Below, one piece after another: positions 1-5,446 of a DNA stretch of 5,446 nucleotides. Each line of letters opens with the position of its first letter. The first letter of the stretch is position 1. The stretch is taken from positions 1 through 5,446 of the forward strand of contig JABSPR010000165.1 in assembly GCA_013214975.1 (NCBI GenBank). The letters are read 5' to 3'. Origin of the DNA: Flavobacteriales bacterium (GTDB lineage: Bacteria; Bacteroidota; Bacteroidia; DT-38). The notes under the pieces were generated by a model, which made no database searches, was not told the DNA's origin, and was given only the letters and a program-made list of their open reading frames with translations. The position numbers and the translations under genes were made by a program.

Positions 1-1271
1 CATTCTAAGTCGATTTCTGTTTGCTCTTCCTCTCCCCCTAGTTCTAAAGCTTTCACACTTTGAATTGCATTACCAGCTATCCCCTTAATGGATCCATACA
101 TGTCGATAGTGTTCGTTGTTACCTTATCGATCTGCTTATCACGTTGTTTCCAGATACGTTGCATGGATCTTTTCTCGCCTTCCAAGTCCATTTTCATTTG
201 AGTAAATCCTTCTACTATCGCTTCCACCTGCATTCGGAATGTATTTCCAGTTAAGAAATCGTACAACATTCCCATCTTGTCTCCCTTGTTCTCTTGCGTA
301 CTCAATGCTGAATTAAGTTGAACAATTGATTCGCGCAATACAGCACATAGTCCTTTAAACTCATCGTAGTTACATATCCAAATACCATCCTTCATTCCCA
401 TTCTATCTAAGTCGGAAGGCATTACTTCGGTAACCAAAACGCCTACACTAGCGCCTTTATCCCGTATATCTGCTTTAAACTTTTCTATCCAGCTTGGCTG
501 AAAGTCTTTCGTACGCTTACTTTCGTAATAGATGGTTCCACAATTCTGTTGTGTACGTGTGTTAACGATTTGAATGCAATCACCACCACGTGCACCTTTC
601 TTAATCTCTTCAATTGTATCTAATGGGAATTTACTAGCCAACCATTCTTCGATTGCCAATTCTTGAACCTCACCTTGCAGTTGCATAGAGCCTTGCTCTT
701 GCTTGCGCTTCATTTCTTCAGTAAGCGTTTTCTGATCCTCTAATTGCTTTTGCAGTTCTTTAAAGCGCAGTTCATTTTTCTCCTCTTCAGACTTTCTAAT
801 CTTCCCTTTCTCCTCTCGTAAAACCTCATTCAACTTCTTTTGTGCTTCCGCTTCTGCAGCCTCCTTTAGCTCTCCTTTTTCTCTCTTTAATTTTTCAATT
901 TCTGCTTTAGATCGGTTTAGTTCTTTAACCTGTTCCGACTTCTCGTTTAATTCGTTTTGAAGGGCCTTAAACTGCTCAGACTGCTCTTCCTCTACTTTAC
1001 CCTTTACACGTTCTTCTATCGCCTTCCTTTCTTCTCTCAGCTGCTTCTCTAGTCGATCTTGGAATAACTCATTCTCCTTTCGCTTTACGTTTGCAAAATC
1101 TTCCTTTGCTTTTTCCAGATCACCTAACTGAGATTCGTACTTCTTCTTTTCTTGTGCTATTTCGGCTTGGTACTTTTGCTTAATCTCATCTTCCAATTGA
1201 TGAGAGAGAATATCCTGTACATCAATGTCGGCACCACAATTCGGGCATTTTACTTGACTATTGGATTCCAT
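1..1271 (-). CDS. DUF2130 domain protein, coiled-coil with PD-(D/E)XK-like core (3' end cut by window edge)
   Basis: The reading frame is open from the ATG at 1271 to the left edge, giving 423 codons and no stop. DUF2130 (COG4487) proteins are usually of about this length, so only a few residues should be missing. Residues 9-12 form one CPNC motif, a possible half zinc-binding knuckle. Residues of about 20-205 are a very charged, Lys/Glu/Gln-rich coiled coil. The conserved core follows: an EEW helix (E208, E209, W210), then GGDC with D231, then the strand IYYESKRTKDF with E250 and K252. This D-x(18)-E-x-K pattern resembles the PD-(D/E)XK nuclease superfamily and the coiled-coil plus nuclease-fold layout of RmuC. 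A further helical part ends near GIAGNAIQSVKALEL. The family is recognised from memory of its core motif. The role is unknown, and nuclease activity is inferred from motif geometry only. The gap to the upstream membrane gene is 68 bp, with no clear Shine-Dalgarno; a weak -7-like TATCTTTA lies about 16 nt before the ATG, so it may have its own promoter. Confidence 0.88.
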   Translation of the reverse strand, partial: MESNSQVKCPNCGADIDVQDILSHQLEDEIKQKYQAEIAQEKKKYESQLGDLEKAKEDFANVKRKENELFQDRLEKQLREERKAIEERVKGKVEEEQSEQFKALQNELNEKSEQVKELNRSKAEIEKLKREKGELKEAAEAEAQKKLNEVLREEKGKIRKSEEEKNELRFKELQKQLEDQKTLTEEMKRKQEQGSMQLQGEVQELAIEEWLASKFPLDTIEEIKKGARGGDCIQIVNTRTQQNCGTIYYESKRTKDFQPSWIEKFKADIRDKGASVGVLVTEVMPSDLDRMGMKDGIWICNYDEFKGLCAVLRESIVQLNSALSTQENKGDKMGMLYDFLTGNTFRMQVEAIVEGFTQMKMDLEGEKRSMQRIWKQRDKQIDKVTTNTIDMYGSIKGIAGNAIQSVKALELGGEEEQTEIDLE

Positions 1272-1339
1272 AAGCAGGTTGTTTTAAAGATATTTGAACA
1301 GAATACAAATATTGGAATAATTCGTCGTGAAAGCTAGTA

Positions 1340-2515
1340 CTAGAATTTACAACTGGCACCGCCACCACCAAAAGATCCTCCTCCGCCTATTTCATCAACC
1401 GGGTTAGAGTCTCCGCTATTTGTGCTCATTGTTTGCGAAACAATAAAATCAGCTCCTTCCGGATTCGCCCACTTGTCTTTCAGCACCAATTTACGGGTAA
1501 ACGAATGCTTGTCTTCTTTCCAATAATTCATTCCTACCAAACCAAGAATCAACATAAGTGCCCCTCCAACTGTTACCGTAATCTCTGGATGACCAATACT
1601 AAAGTAATACCTGAATGTAAGTATCGTAATTAACGTGACTATCAGTGACATACGTATAAATAAAATCGACTTACTCTTAAACCCTATATACAGATACAGA
1701 ATAGGAATCAAGACTATTAATCCATAAAATAAAAACGCAAAAGGAATGTCTTCATCCTCCTTTAAATGAAGATCCATCATTTCAATACTCAGCTCTCTAA
1801 CCACAAAATAATTACCTACAATATAGAATATTAATAGACTAAGCGAATCCAATAGTATAAACTGATCTTCCCAGAAGAAGACATTCTCTCTGGTTTTTAA
1901 TTTCTGTATCAACAGATATAACCCTCCAAAAAGAGCCATCAACTCAAAGGGCAGTAGCGCTTCAAATAGGCCACCCAAGTCATGCAAAACCTGAAATACG
2001 AGCCAACCCAAGAAAAAAACTGCAAAAAACAATGCCGTAATGTTCATATATCTAATGGCTACAAAAGTTGCAATTACAAGAGATAGCAGAGGATAGACAT
2101 ACATAGTATCTGGCTCAAACATAAAGATCCCAGATAAGATTAATATAAACCCTGCGTAAATACCCGCCTCTACCATTCCCGATTTATAATGATTCTTTAC
2201 AATTATTAATCGGTCGGTAATGATCACCATTACAACCCCTAAAACAATCATTAATACCCGAATACCCTTTCCTCCAATATCTGAAAAAAGCAGACCAAAT
2301 GGACCAGCAGCTGTTAGCCCCCCAAACAGAGTAAAAATGAAATACCAAATCCGTAATGGAACACTTGGTGAATATAAGTTCGATGGGTGGGCAAGTGCTA
2401 TTTCCTCGTTTTGCTCTTTACTGATCACTTCACTCTTGCACCAGTTTTGCGCTTTACTCTTGATAATTAGATTTATCAACTCGTCCTTATTATATGCAAT
2501 CCAAGAATTAAACAT
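1340..2515 (-). CDS. Polytopic membrane protein, DUF2157-like N-terminus, Gly-rich C-terminal tail
   Basis: 391 aa with no function I can assign. Residues 1-50 are soluble; the stretch around NWCKSEVISKEQNEEIA resembles the short helical 'W..xGvIs.eQ..xI' head of DUF2157 membrane proteins. About ten hydrophobic segments follow, near residues 54-78, 86-105, 117-134, 138-156, 158-176, 184-204, 218-240, 258-280, 286-303 and 314-331. A roughly 60-residue soluble tail ends in GGGGSFGGGGASCKF. Tails of this kind are familiar at the C-terminus of TPM-domain (YgcG-like) and DUF2207 membrane proteins, but neither domain is visible here. The start ATG at 2515 lies inside the end of the upstream membrane-protein gene (shared ATGTTTAA), so translation is probably coupled and the two products probably act together in the inner membrane. 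No catalytic motif stands out. Confidence is high that the gene is real, and low on any role. Confidence 0.85.
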   Translation of the reverse strand: MFNSWIAYNKDELINLIIKSKAQNWCKSEVISKEQNEEIALAHPSNLYSPSVPLRIWYFIFTLFGGLTAAGPFGLLFSDIGGKGIRVLMIVLGVVMVIITDRLIIVKNHYKSGMVEAGIYAGFILILSGIFMFEPDTMYVYPLLSLVIATFVAIRYMNITALFFAVFFLGWLVFQVLHDLGGLFEALLPFELMALFGGLYLLIQKLKTRENVFFWEDQFILLDSLSLLIFYIVGNYFVVRELSIEMMDLHLKEDEDIPFAFLFYGLIVLIPILYLYIGFKSKSILFIRMSLIVTLITILTFRYYFSIGHPEITVTVGGALMLILGLVGMNYWKEDKHSFTRKLVLKDKWANPEGADFIVSQTMSTNSGDSNPVDEIGGGGSFGGGGASCKF

Positions 2516-3464
2516 CTACAAAATGGTGTCTTTTCTTGATTAGTAACCAAACTATTGCAAAACTACTTATTGGTAAATAATAGATCCACAATACCCATGC
2601 TCCATCACCAGTTAGTTTAAAAAAGAGAAATGTAAATAGTATATACCCCACAACACTTGCATAAAGAAAGAAGGTATATTCTTTTTCAACCCAAGAACGA
2701 TAACCAATATAAGCAGCCGTAACCAAGGTAATAAGGGCATCAAATACACCATAATCACTATCGAACGTATTGCTCAATCCACTCACAAAAATCAAGAGTG
2801 CTCCGTAATTCATATACGTGAAGGCAAAGTGCTCTTTCATCCTTTTTTCTTTCGACAAATATCCAGCTACATATAATACAAGTCCCATACCCATTCCTAT
2901 ATCATACATGAAAGGAGATTGTTCCCAATCTCCTTTAACCCAATCAACAAAATTTATACTTAACCCTACAGAAGCAATAAAAGCCGCTATAGCCAGTGAT
3001 AAGACACTTCTGCTATCATATCGATATGCGAGATAAAAAAACACGACAGAAGCGAGCATAGAACTAAAACTGCCGAATTGATTCCCTACTTCAAGATAAA
3101 CTTGCAAGTAGGTTAATAGAGAAGCAAATAACAATGCACCTAATAAAAGTATATAAGAGAAATAAGGATCATTAACTTCAATTTCTAACCAGCTAAACGT
3201 AGTGGCTTTTATTTTCACATAATAAGAGCTAATTCCCGTAATCAGAGCAATTAAAGTAATGGCAATAATATGCATCATTTCGCCTATGTTCGTGTAAGCA
3301 AAATATCCTATACCACTGGCAAACATCAGCGCTCCTACATATAAAAAGAACCGCAATTCGTAATAGATAGAAACAATCCTATTTTGATGAACATCATCTA
3401 ATCGATGATGCTGCCCGGGAGTGAGAAGTTGTTTTTGAAAAAGCTGATCGTGTACCGGATCCAT
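2508..3464 (-). CDS. DUF2157-like predicted membrane protein
   Basis: 318 aa. A soluble head (residues 1-34) with LLTPGQHHRLDD matches the style of the 'LIs.eQ...l' head of DUF2157 proteins. The next part, YYELRFFLYVGALMFASGIG, matches that family's first membrane segment (a Gly-rich helix after a basic residue). About ten hydrophobic segments are seen near residues 36-56, 63-82, 103-124, 134-148, 153-171, 188-203, 215-232, 240-256, 262-283 and 290-308, ending with a short basic tail (KKRHHFVDV). The family assignment is by pattern only; DUF2157 proteins have no established biochemical role. The stop overlaps the start of the next minus-strand gene by 8 bp, making a two-gene operon. A terminator-like hairpin lies upstream, so the operon should have its own promoter between 3465 and 3521; a -7-like box sits only 5 nt before the ATG. 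No Shine-Dalgarno is seen, as is common in Bacteroidota. Confidence 0.85.
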   Translation of the reverse strand: MDPVHDQLFQKQLLTPGQHHRLDDVHQNRIVSIYYELRFFLYVGALMFASGIGYFAYTNIGEMMHIIAITLIALITGISSYYVKIKATTFSWLEIEVNDPYFSYILLLGALLFASLLTYLQVYLEVGNQFGSFSSMLASVVFFYLAYRYDSRSVLSLAIAAFIASVGLSINFVDWVKGDWEQSPFMYDIGMGMGLVLYVAGYLSKEKRMKEHFAFTYMNYGALLIFVSGLSNTFDSDYGVFDALITLVTAAYIGYRSWVEKEYTFFLYASVVGYILFTFLFFKLTGDGAWVLWIYYLPISSFAIVWLLIKKRHHFVDV

Positions 3465-3469
3465 GGCAA

Positions 3470-3477
3470 CAAATCTA
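3470..3477 (-). promoter_or_regulatory. Possible Bacteroidota -7 element for the membrane-protein operon
   Basis: On the minus strand this reads TAGATTTG, a full match to TAnnTTTG. It ends 5 nt before the ATG at 3464, so initiation from it would give a leaderless or nearly leaderless mRNA. A TTTG lies 13 nt upstream, closer than the usual spacing of about 17-23 nt to the -33 TTG. Because of the spacing it may be a chance match. Confidence 0.35.
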
Positions 3478-3521
3478 ATCTATAATTAGTCAAAGCGGAG
3501 TACGCCGGCCTATAAACCAGA

Positions 3522-3547
3522 AAGCCCTTCCTTAAAAGGAAGAGCTT
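3522..3547 (-). terminator. Rho-independent-type hairpin after the DUF2807 gene
   Basis: Two 12-nt arms, AAGCCCTTCCTT and AAGGAAGAGCTT on the plus strand, surround an AA loop and pair with a single C/A mismatch. Read on the minus strand, the hairpin begins 28 nt after the DUF2807 stop codon and is followed by the partly T-rich TCTGGTTTA. The GCCCTTCC/GGAAGGGC core is a common look for Bacteroidota terminators. The T tract is weak, so efficiency is uncertain. It insulates the membrane-protein operon from the DUF2807 transcript. Confidence 0.6.
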
Positions 3548-3575
3548 AACCAATTATTAAATAAATAAAGCCTTA

Positions 3576-4304
3576 TTAGTTAATCACAATAATATCTCCT
3601 GACCCCGTAATATCGAAACTCACATTTGTAGCACCATTATGATACACATCACCAGGTCCAGTAATATCAACTTCAAGATCTTCCGATACAGTAACCCAAC
3701 ACTCACCACTTCCTGAAATATCAATCTCCGCATCAATACTACTAACGTTAACAGCATTGTACACGCCTGATCCCGTAATATCAACATATTGAAACTGCAA
3801 AGATTCAATTTCATCGTTGGCATTTACCGAACTACTTCCGGTAATCTCTATATTGAGTGTTCTAGCACCTTCAAAATGGTGTAAATCCACAACTCCTGAT
3901 CCCGAAATATCAATATCCAAACTTTCCTGATCTTCAAAATCATTTATAACAATCTCACCAGAACCTGAAATATCAACCGATTCAATATCAGATACAACGA
4001 TATCTATTTCCAAATCATCGCTATTAAAACAATGGCGATCTAGCTCTATGTCCCACGTATTATTTCTTACTTTCTTTTTTAATAATTCAATTGTTCTTTT
4101 CCCACCAGTAACCGTTACAGATTGCGTTTTGCCCTGACTAATTGTTACATGTGCAGAGACGCTTAAATCGATTGCACTAAAGGATCCAATACTTAATTCT
4201 TTCGTAACTGTTTCTCCTCCCCCTCTGACATATCTATCTCTAATACAATAAGTTAAAAACATTACTATAATCAATACGGGAATTACTCTTATTATTCGTT
4301 TCAT
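3576..4304 (-). CDS. Head-GIN (DUF2807) domain exported protein with DISGSG repeats
   Basis: 242 aa. It belongs, by its repeated D-[IV]-[ST]-G-S-G turns, to the DUF2807 family (putative auto-transporter adhesin, head GIN domain), which forms a right-handed beta-helix-like fold in the cell envelope. Residues 1-20 are a short basic start plus a hydrophobic stretch ending in LTYC. This could be a lipoprotein signal with C20 as the lipidated residue, but Tyr just before the Cys is atypical, so a signal anchor or an ordinary signal peptide is possible. After a Gly-rich link (RGGGE, 27-31) comes the typical opening 'V.KEL.IGSFSAIDLS..AHVTISQG' of the family (residues 33-58). Seven repeats start near residues 111, 132, 153, 175, 195, 213 and 231, spaced 18-22 residues apart. 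The third (EITGSS) and sixth (DITGPG) are variants. The gene stands alone on the minus strand, divergent from the thioesterase gene, and ends at a hairpin. The exact function is unknown; adhesion is only a family-name suggestion. Confidence 0.9.
   Translation of the reverse strand: MKRIIRVIPVLIIVMFLTYCIRDRYVRGGGETVTKELSIGSFSAIDLSVSAHVTISQGKTQSVTVTGGKRTIELLKKKVRNNTWDIELDRHCFNSDDLEIDIVVSDIESVDISGSGEIVINDFEDQESLDIDISGSGVVDLHHFEGARTLNIEITGSSSVNANDEIESLQFQYVDITGSGVYNAVNVSSIDAEIDISGSGECWVTVSEDLEVDITGPGDVYHNGATNVSFDITGSGDIIVIN
3597..3974 (-). repeat. Seven degenerate in-frame repeats coding for D/E-I-S/T-G-S-G
   Basis: On the plus strand the repeats look like variants of CCTGAAATATCAA or CCCGTAATATCAA. 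They recur every 54-66 bp inside the DUF2807 gene and keep the reading frame. Each codes for one turn of the predicted beta-helix. Synonymous differences between copies suggest old duplications held by protein selection, not a recent tandem array. Confidence 0.8.
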
Positions 4305-4395
4305 TTTATTCTGTTTTGTTTCCTTTATGACACACTTTTCAAGATATACCCTACATTAACTATTAATTTATTTTAAAAAGCGTATAACAAAGAAC

Positions 4396-4409
4396 CTCAC
4401 TTCAGTGAG
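4396..4409. promoter_or_regulatory. Palindrome upstream of the thioesterase -7 box (possible operator)
   Basis: CTCACT-TC-AGTGAG is a perfect 6-bp inverted repeat with a 2-nt centre. It ends 6 bp before the -7 element at 4416, so it occupies the spacer where RNA polymerase would sit. A repressor site is a reasonable guess; no regulator gene is seen nearby to support it. Confidence 0.35.
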
Positions 4410-4415
4410 AATAAA

Positions 4416-4423
4416 TATTTTTG
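4416..4423 (+). promoter_or_regulatory. Bacteroidota -7 promoter element of the thioesterase gene
   Basis: TATTTTTG fits TAnnTTTG exactly and is followed by CACC, a context often seen at promoters in this phylum. It would start transcription near 4428-4430, leaving a short leader of about 12-14 nt before the ATG at 4442. No clear -33 TTG is found at the usual distance. The box overlaps an in-frame TTG at 4421, which therefore cannot be a normal start codon for this transcript. Confidence 0.6.
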
Positions 4424-4441
4424 CACCAAACCTATTGTCCT

Positions 4442-4999
4442 ATGACCGAAATCTTTAATACCCCTGCAAGTACAGAAACTACATTTAGTGAACTGATGGT
4501 TCCATCTTATGCAAACTTTGGAGGAAAAGTTCACGGTGGCTATGTACTTTCTATGATGGATAAACTTGCGTACACATGCGCATCAACGCATAGCAAGGGT
4601 TATTGCGTTACTGTTTCTGTTGATGGCGTAGATTTTCTTCAACCAATCAATGTAGGTGAGTTGGTAAGTATGCACGCGAGAGTTAATTATGTAGGATCTT
4701 CTTCGATTGTAATTGGCATTAAGGTTATCGCGGAGAACTTCAGAAAAGGTATTGTTAAGCACACCAATACATCCTTCTTTACAATGGTTGCGATGGATGA
4801 AAATACTGGAAAACCTAAAAAGGTGCCAGGATTGAACCTTGAAAACGAGGTAGACATTCGTCGATTTATTAAAGGGAAAGAAAGGAAAGAGTGGAAACAG
4901 CAAAACAGAACCAAAGCAAGAATCCTTAAAAATGACTTCGACTTAAAAGTTGAAATTGAAAAAACAAAAAATGACAATTGCATAATCTCTGCACCTTAA
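4442..4999 (+). CDS. Acyl-CoA thioesterase, hotdog fold (YciA/ACOT-like)
   Basis: 185 aa from the ATG at 4442. It should hydrolyse acyl-CoA to free fatty acid and CoA in the cytoplasm. The hotdog core covers roughly residues 14-130: N25 and HGG (31-33) in NFGGKVHGGYVLSMMD, with D40 as the likely catalytic acid/base on the central helix; then VTVSVDGVDFLQPINVGE (57-74), typical of this family; then the strand VNYVGSSSIVIGIKV (81-95) and a last strand around FFTMVAMDE (112-120). The charged tail from about 132, with VDIRRFIKGKERKEW, is common in bacterial YciA-like enzymes; the final 24 residues or so (LKNDFDLKVEIEK onward) go beyond the part I recognise. A longer reading from TTG at 4421 adds seven residues (MHQTYCP) but overlaps the -7 promoter box, so I chose the ATG. 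Substrate chain length cannot be told. The gene is divergent from the DUF2807 gene and followed by a 137-bp gap. Confidence 0.9.
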   Translation: MTEIFNTPASTETTFSELMVPSYANFGGKVHGGYVLSMMDKLAYTCASTHSKGYCVTVSVDGVDFLQPINVGELVSMHARVNYVGSSSIVIGIKVIAENFRKGIVKHTNTSFFTMVAMDENTGKPKKVPGLNLENEVDIRRFIKGKERKEWKQQNRTKARILKNDFDLKVEIEKTKNDNCIISAP

Positions 5000-5063
5000 T
5001 TCATACTTTTTATCTCGCATTTCACAGTCCAGCCCTGCCTTTCCACAGAATATTTACTACTTA

Positions 5064-5087
5064 TTAATATTTAAGGAGTAATATTAA
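5064..5087. repeat. AT-rich inverted repeat with AAGGAG in its loop
   Basis: TTAATATT and AATATTAA are perfect 8-bp arms around the 8-nt spacer TAAGGAGT. It lies between the thioesterase stop and the response-regulator start, 50 bp before that ATG. It has no trailing T tract, so a terminator is unlikely. A dyad operator or an RNA hairpin in the leader of the regulator gene fits better, but an AT-rich palindrome can arise by chance. Confidence 0.4.
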
Positions 5088-5136
5088 GTACAAACAAATT
5101 CAAGAAGAATACTTTACGAATGCAATATTCAATCAT

Positions 5137-5446
5137 ATGCCCAAACACCACGAAGCATTAATTATAGAAGACAACTCAACAGCCATATTCTTATGCCAAA
5201 GGATGCTAAACCAAACAAACGCTTTTAACAAAATCACAACCAAAACAAATGGCCTAATAGCCATTGAATATATTCATGACAAAATATCTATTGGCAAACA
5301 ACTACCCACACTAATACTCCTTGATATTAGCATGCCGGTTATGGATGGACATCAATTTCTAAGGGAGTTCCGACAAATAGTCCCGGCTACACAGAAACCC
5401 CCTACAATTGTAGTTCTTACAACATCCGAATTAAAAGAAGATAAAG
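5137..5446 (+). CDS. Response regulator receiver domain (3' end cut by window edge)
   Basis: 103 complete codons are visible from ATG 5137 and the frame stays open at the window end. The CheY-like receiver signature is clear: the acidic pair E11-D12 in ALIIEDNS, the phospho-acceptor D63 in LILLDISMPVMDG, and the conserved Thr at T95 in IVVLTTS. The conserved Lys (the K-P turn) should lie just beyond the window. The domain takes a phosphate from a sensor histidine kinase; no kinase or output domain is visible here, so this may be a stand-alone receiver of about 130-140 aa, a frequent type in Bacteroidota, or the head of a longer regulator. No in-frame ATG, GTG or TTG lies upstream before the TAA at 5065, so the start is well fixed. 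No Shine-Dalgarno sits at a proper distance. Confidence 0.92.
   Translation, partial: MPKHHEALIIEDNSTAIFLCQRMLNQTNAFNKITTKTNGLIAIEYIHDKISIGKQLPTLILLDISMPVMDGHQFLREFRQIVPATQKPPTIVVLTTSELKEDK

Noticed and set aside
2220..2543. Plus-strand open frame of 107 codons
   Set aside because: It lies antisense to the well-supported membrane-protein genes, and its product has no recognisable domain.
3620..3823. Minus-strand 67-codon frame inside the DUF2807 gene
   Set aside because: It is a shifted frame of the repeat region; the DUF2807 frame carries the clear repeat pattern.
3597..3974. Spaced short repeats as a CRISPR array
   Set aside because: The repeats are degenerate, unevenly spaced and in frame within a protein of a known repeat family.
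4427..4434. Minus-strand TAGGTTTG as promoter of the DUF2807 gene
   Set aside because: It matches the -7 consensus but has no TTG at a fitting distance, overlaps the plus-strand start region, and would leave a leader of over 100 nt; a chance match is more likely.
4421..4441. N-terminal extension of the thioesterase from TTG at 4421
   Set aside because: The TTG lies in the -7 promoter box, and the extra residues are not part of the hotdog domain.
4583..4983. Two minus-strand open frames of about 100 codons
   Set aside because: Both are antisense to the thioesterase gene and have the Phe/Ser-rich look of a reverse complement of a Lys/Glu-rich protein.
5073..5085. AAGGAG with an ATT at 5083 as an alternative start for the response regulator
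   Set aside because: ATT starts are extremely rare, the added residues do not belong to the receiver fold, and ATG 5137 places the acidic pair at its usual position.

Overview
The window is AT-rich, its genes mostly lack Shine-Dalgarno sequences, and it carries a clear Bacteroidota-type -7 promoter element (TAnnTTTG, here followed by CACC). Together with the gene families present (DUF2130, DUF2157-like membrane proteins, a DUF2807 head-GIN protein and a YciA-like hotdog thioesterase), this points to a free-living member of the Bacteroidota, perhaps of Flavobacteriia or Cytophagia type. The lineage is inferred from signals and gene content, not from a marker gene. No mobile element, CRISPR array, tRNA or rRNA was seen.

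Layout. Positions 1-1271 (minus) hold a DUF2130 coiled-coil protein with a PD-(D/E)XK-like core, cut by the left window edge just before its stop. Positions 1340-3464 (minus) hold two overlapping genes for polytopic membrane proteins with about ten membrane segments each. The first, 318 aa, is DUF2157-like. The second, 391 aa, has a DUF2157-like N-terminus and an unusual Gly-rich C-terminal tail. A hairpin terminator at 3522-3547 separates this pair from the minus-strand gene at 3576-4304, which encodes an exported DUF2807 protein with seven D-I-S/T-G-S-G beta-helix repeats. A 137-bp divergent intergenic region with a promoter and a small palindrome leads to a plus-strand acyl-CoA thioesterase (4442-4999). 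A plus-strand response-regulator receiver domain starts at 5137 and runs off the right edge; a perfect AT-rich inverted repeat lies before it.

How the genes relate. Only the two membrane-protein genes (8-bp overlap) are clearly translationally coupled and likely to work together. The others look like independent housekeeping or envelope genes: a putative nuclease-fold protein, an envelope beta-helix protein, acyl-CoA turnover and a phosphorelay receiver. No stretch over 300 bp lacks a gene. I found no convincing new multi-gene system. The least explained item is the paired ten-helix membrane proteins with the Gly-rich tail.
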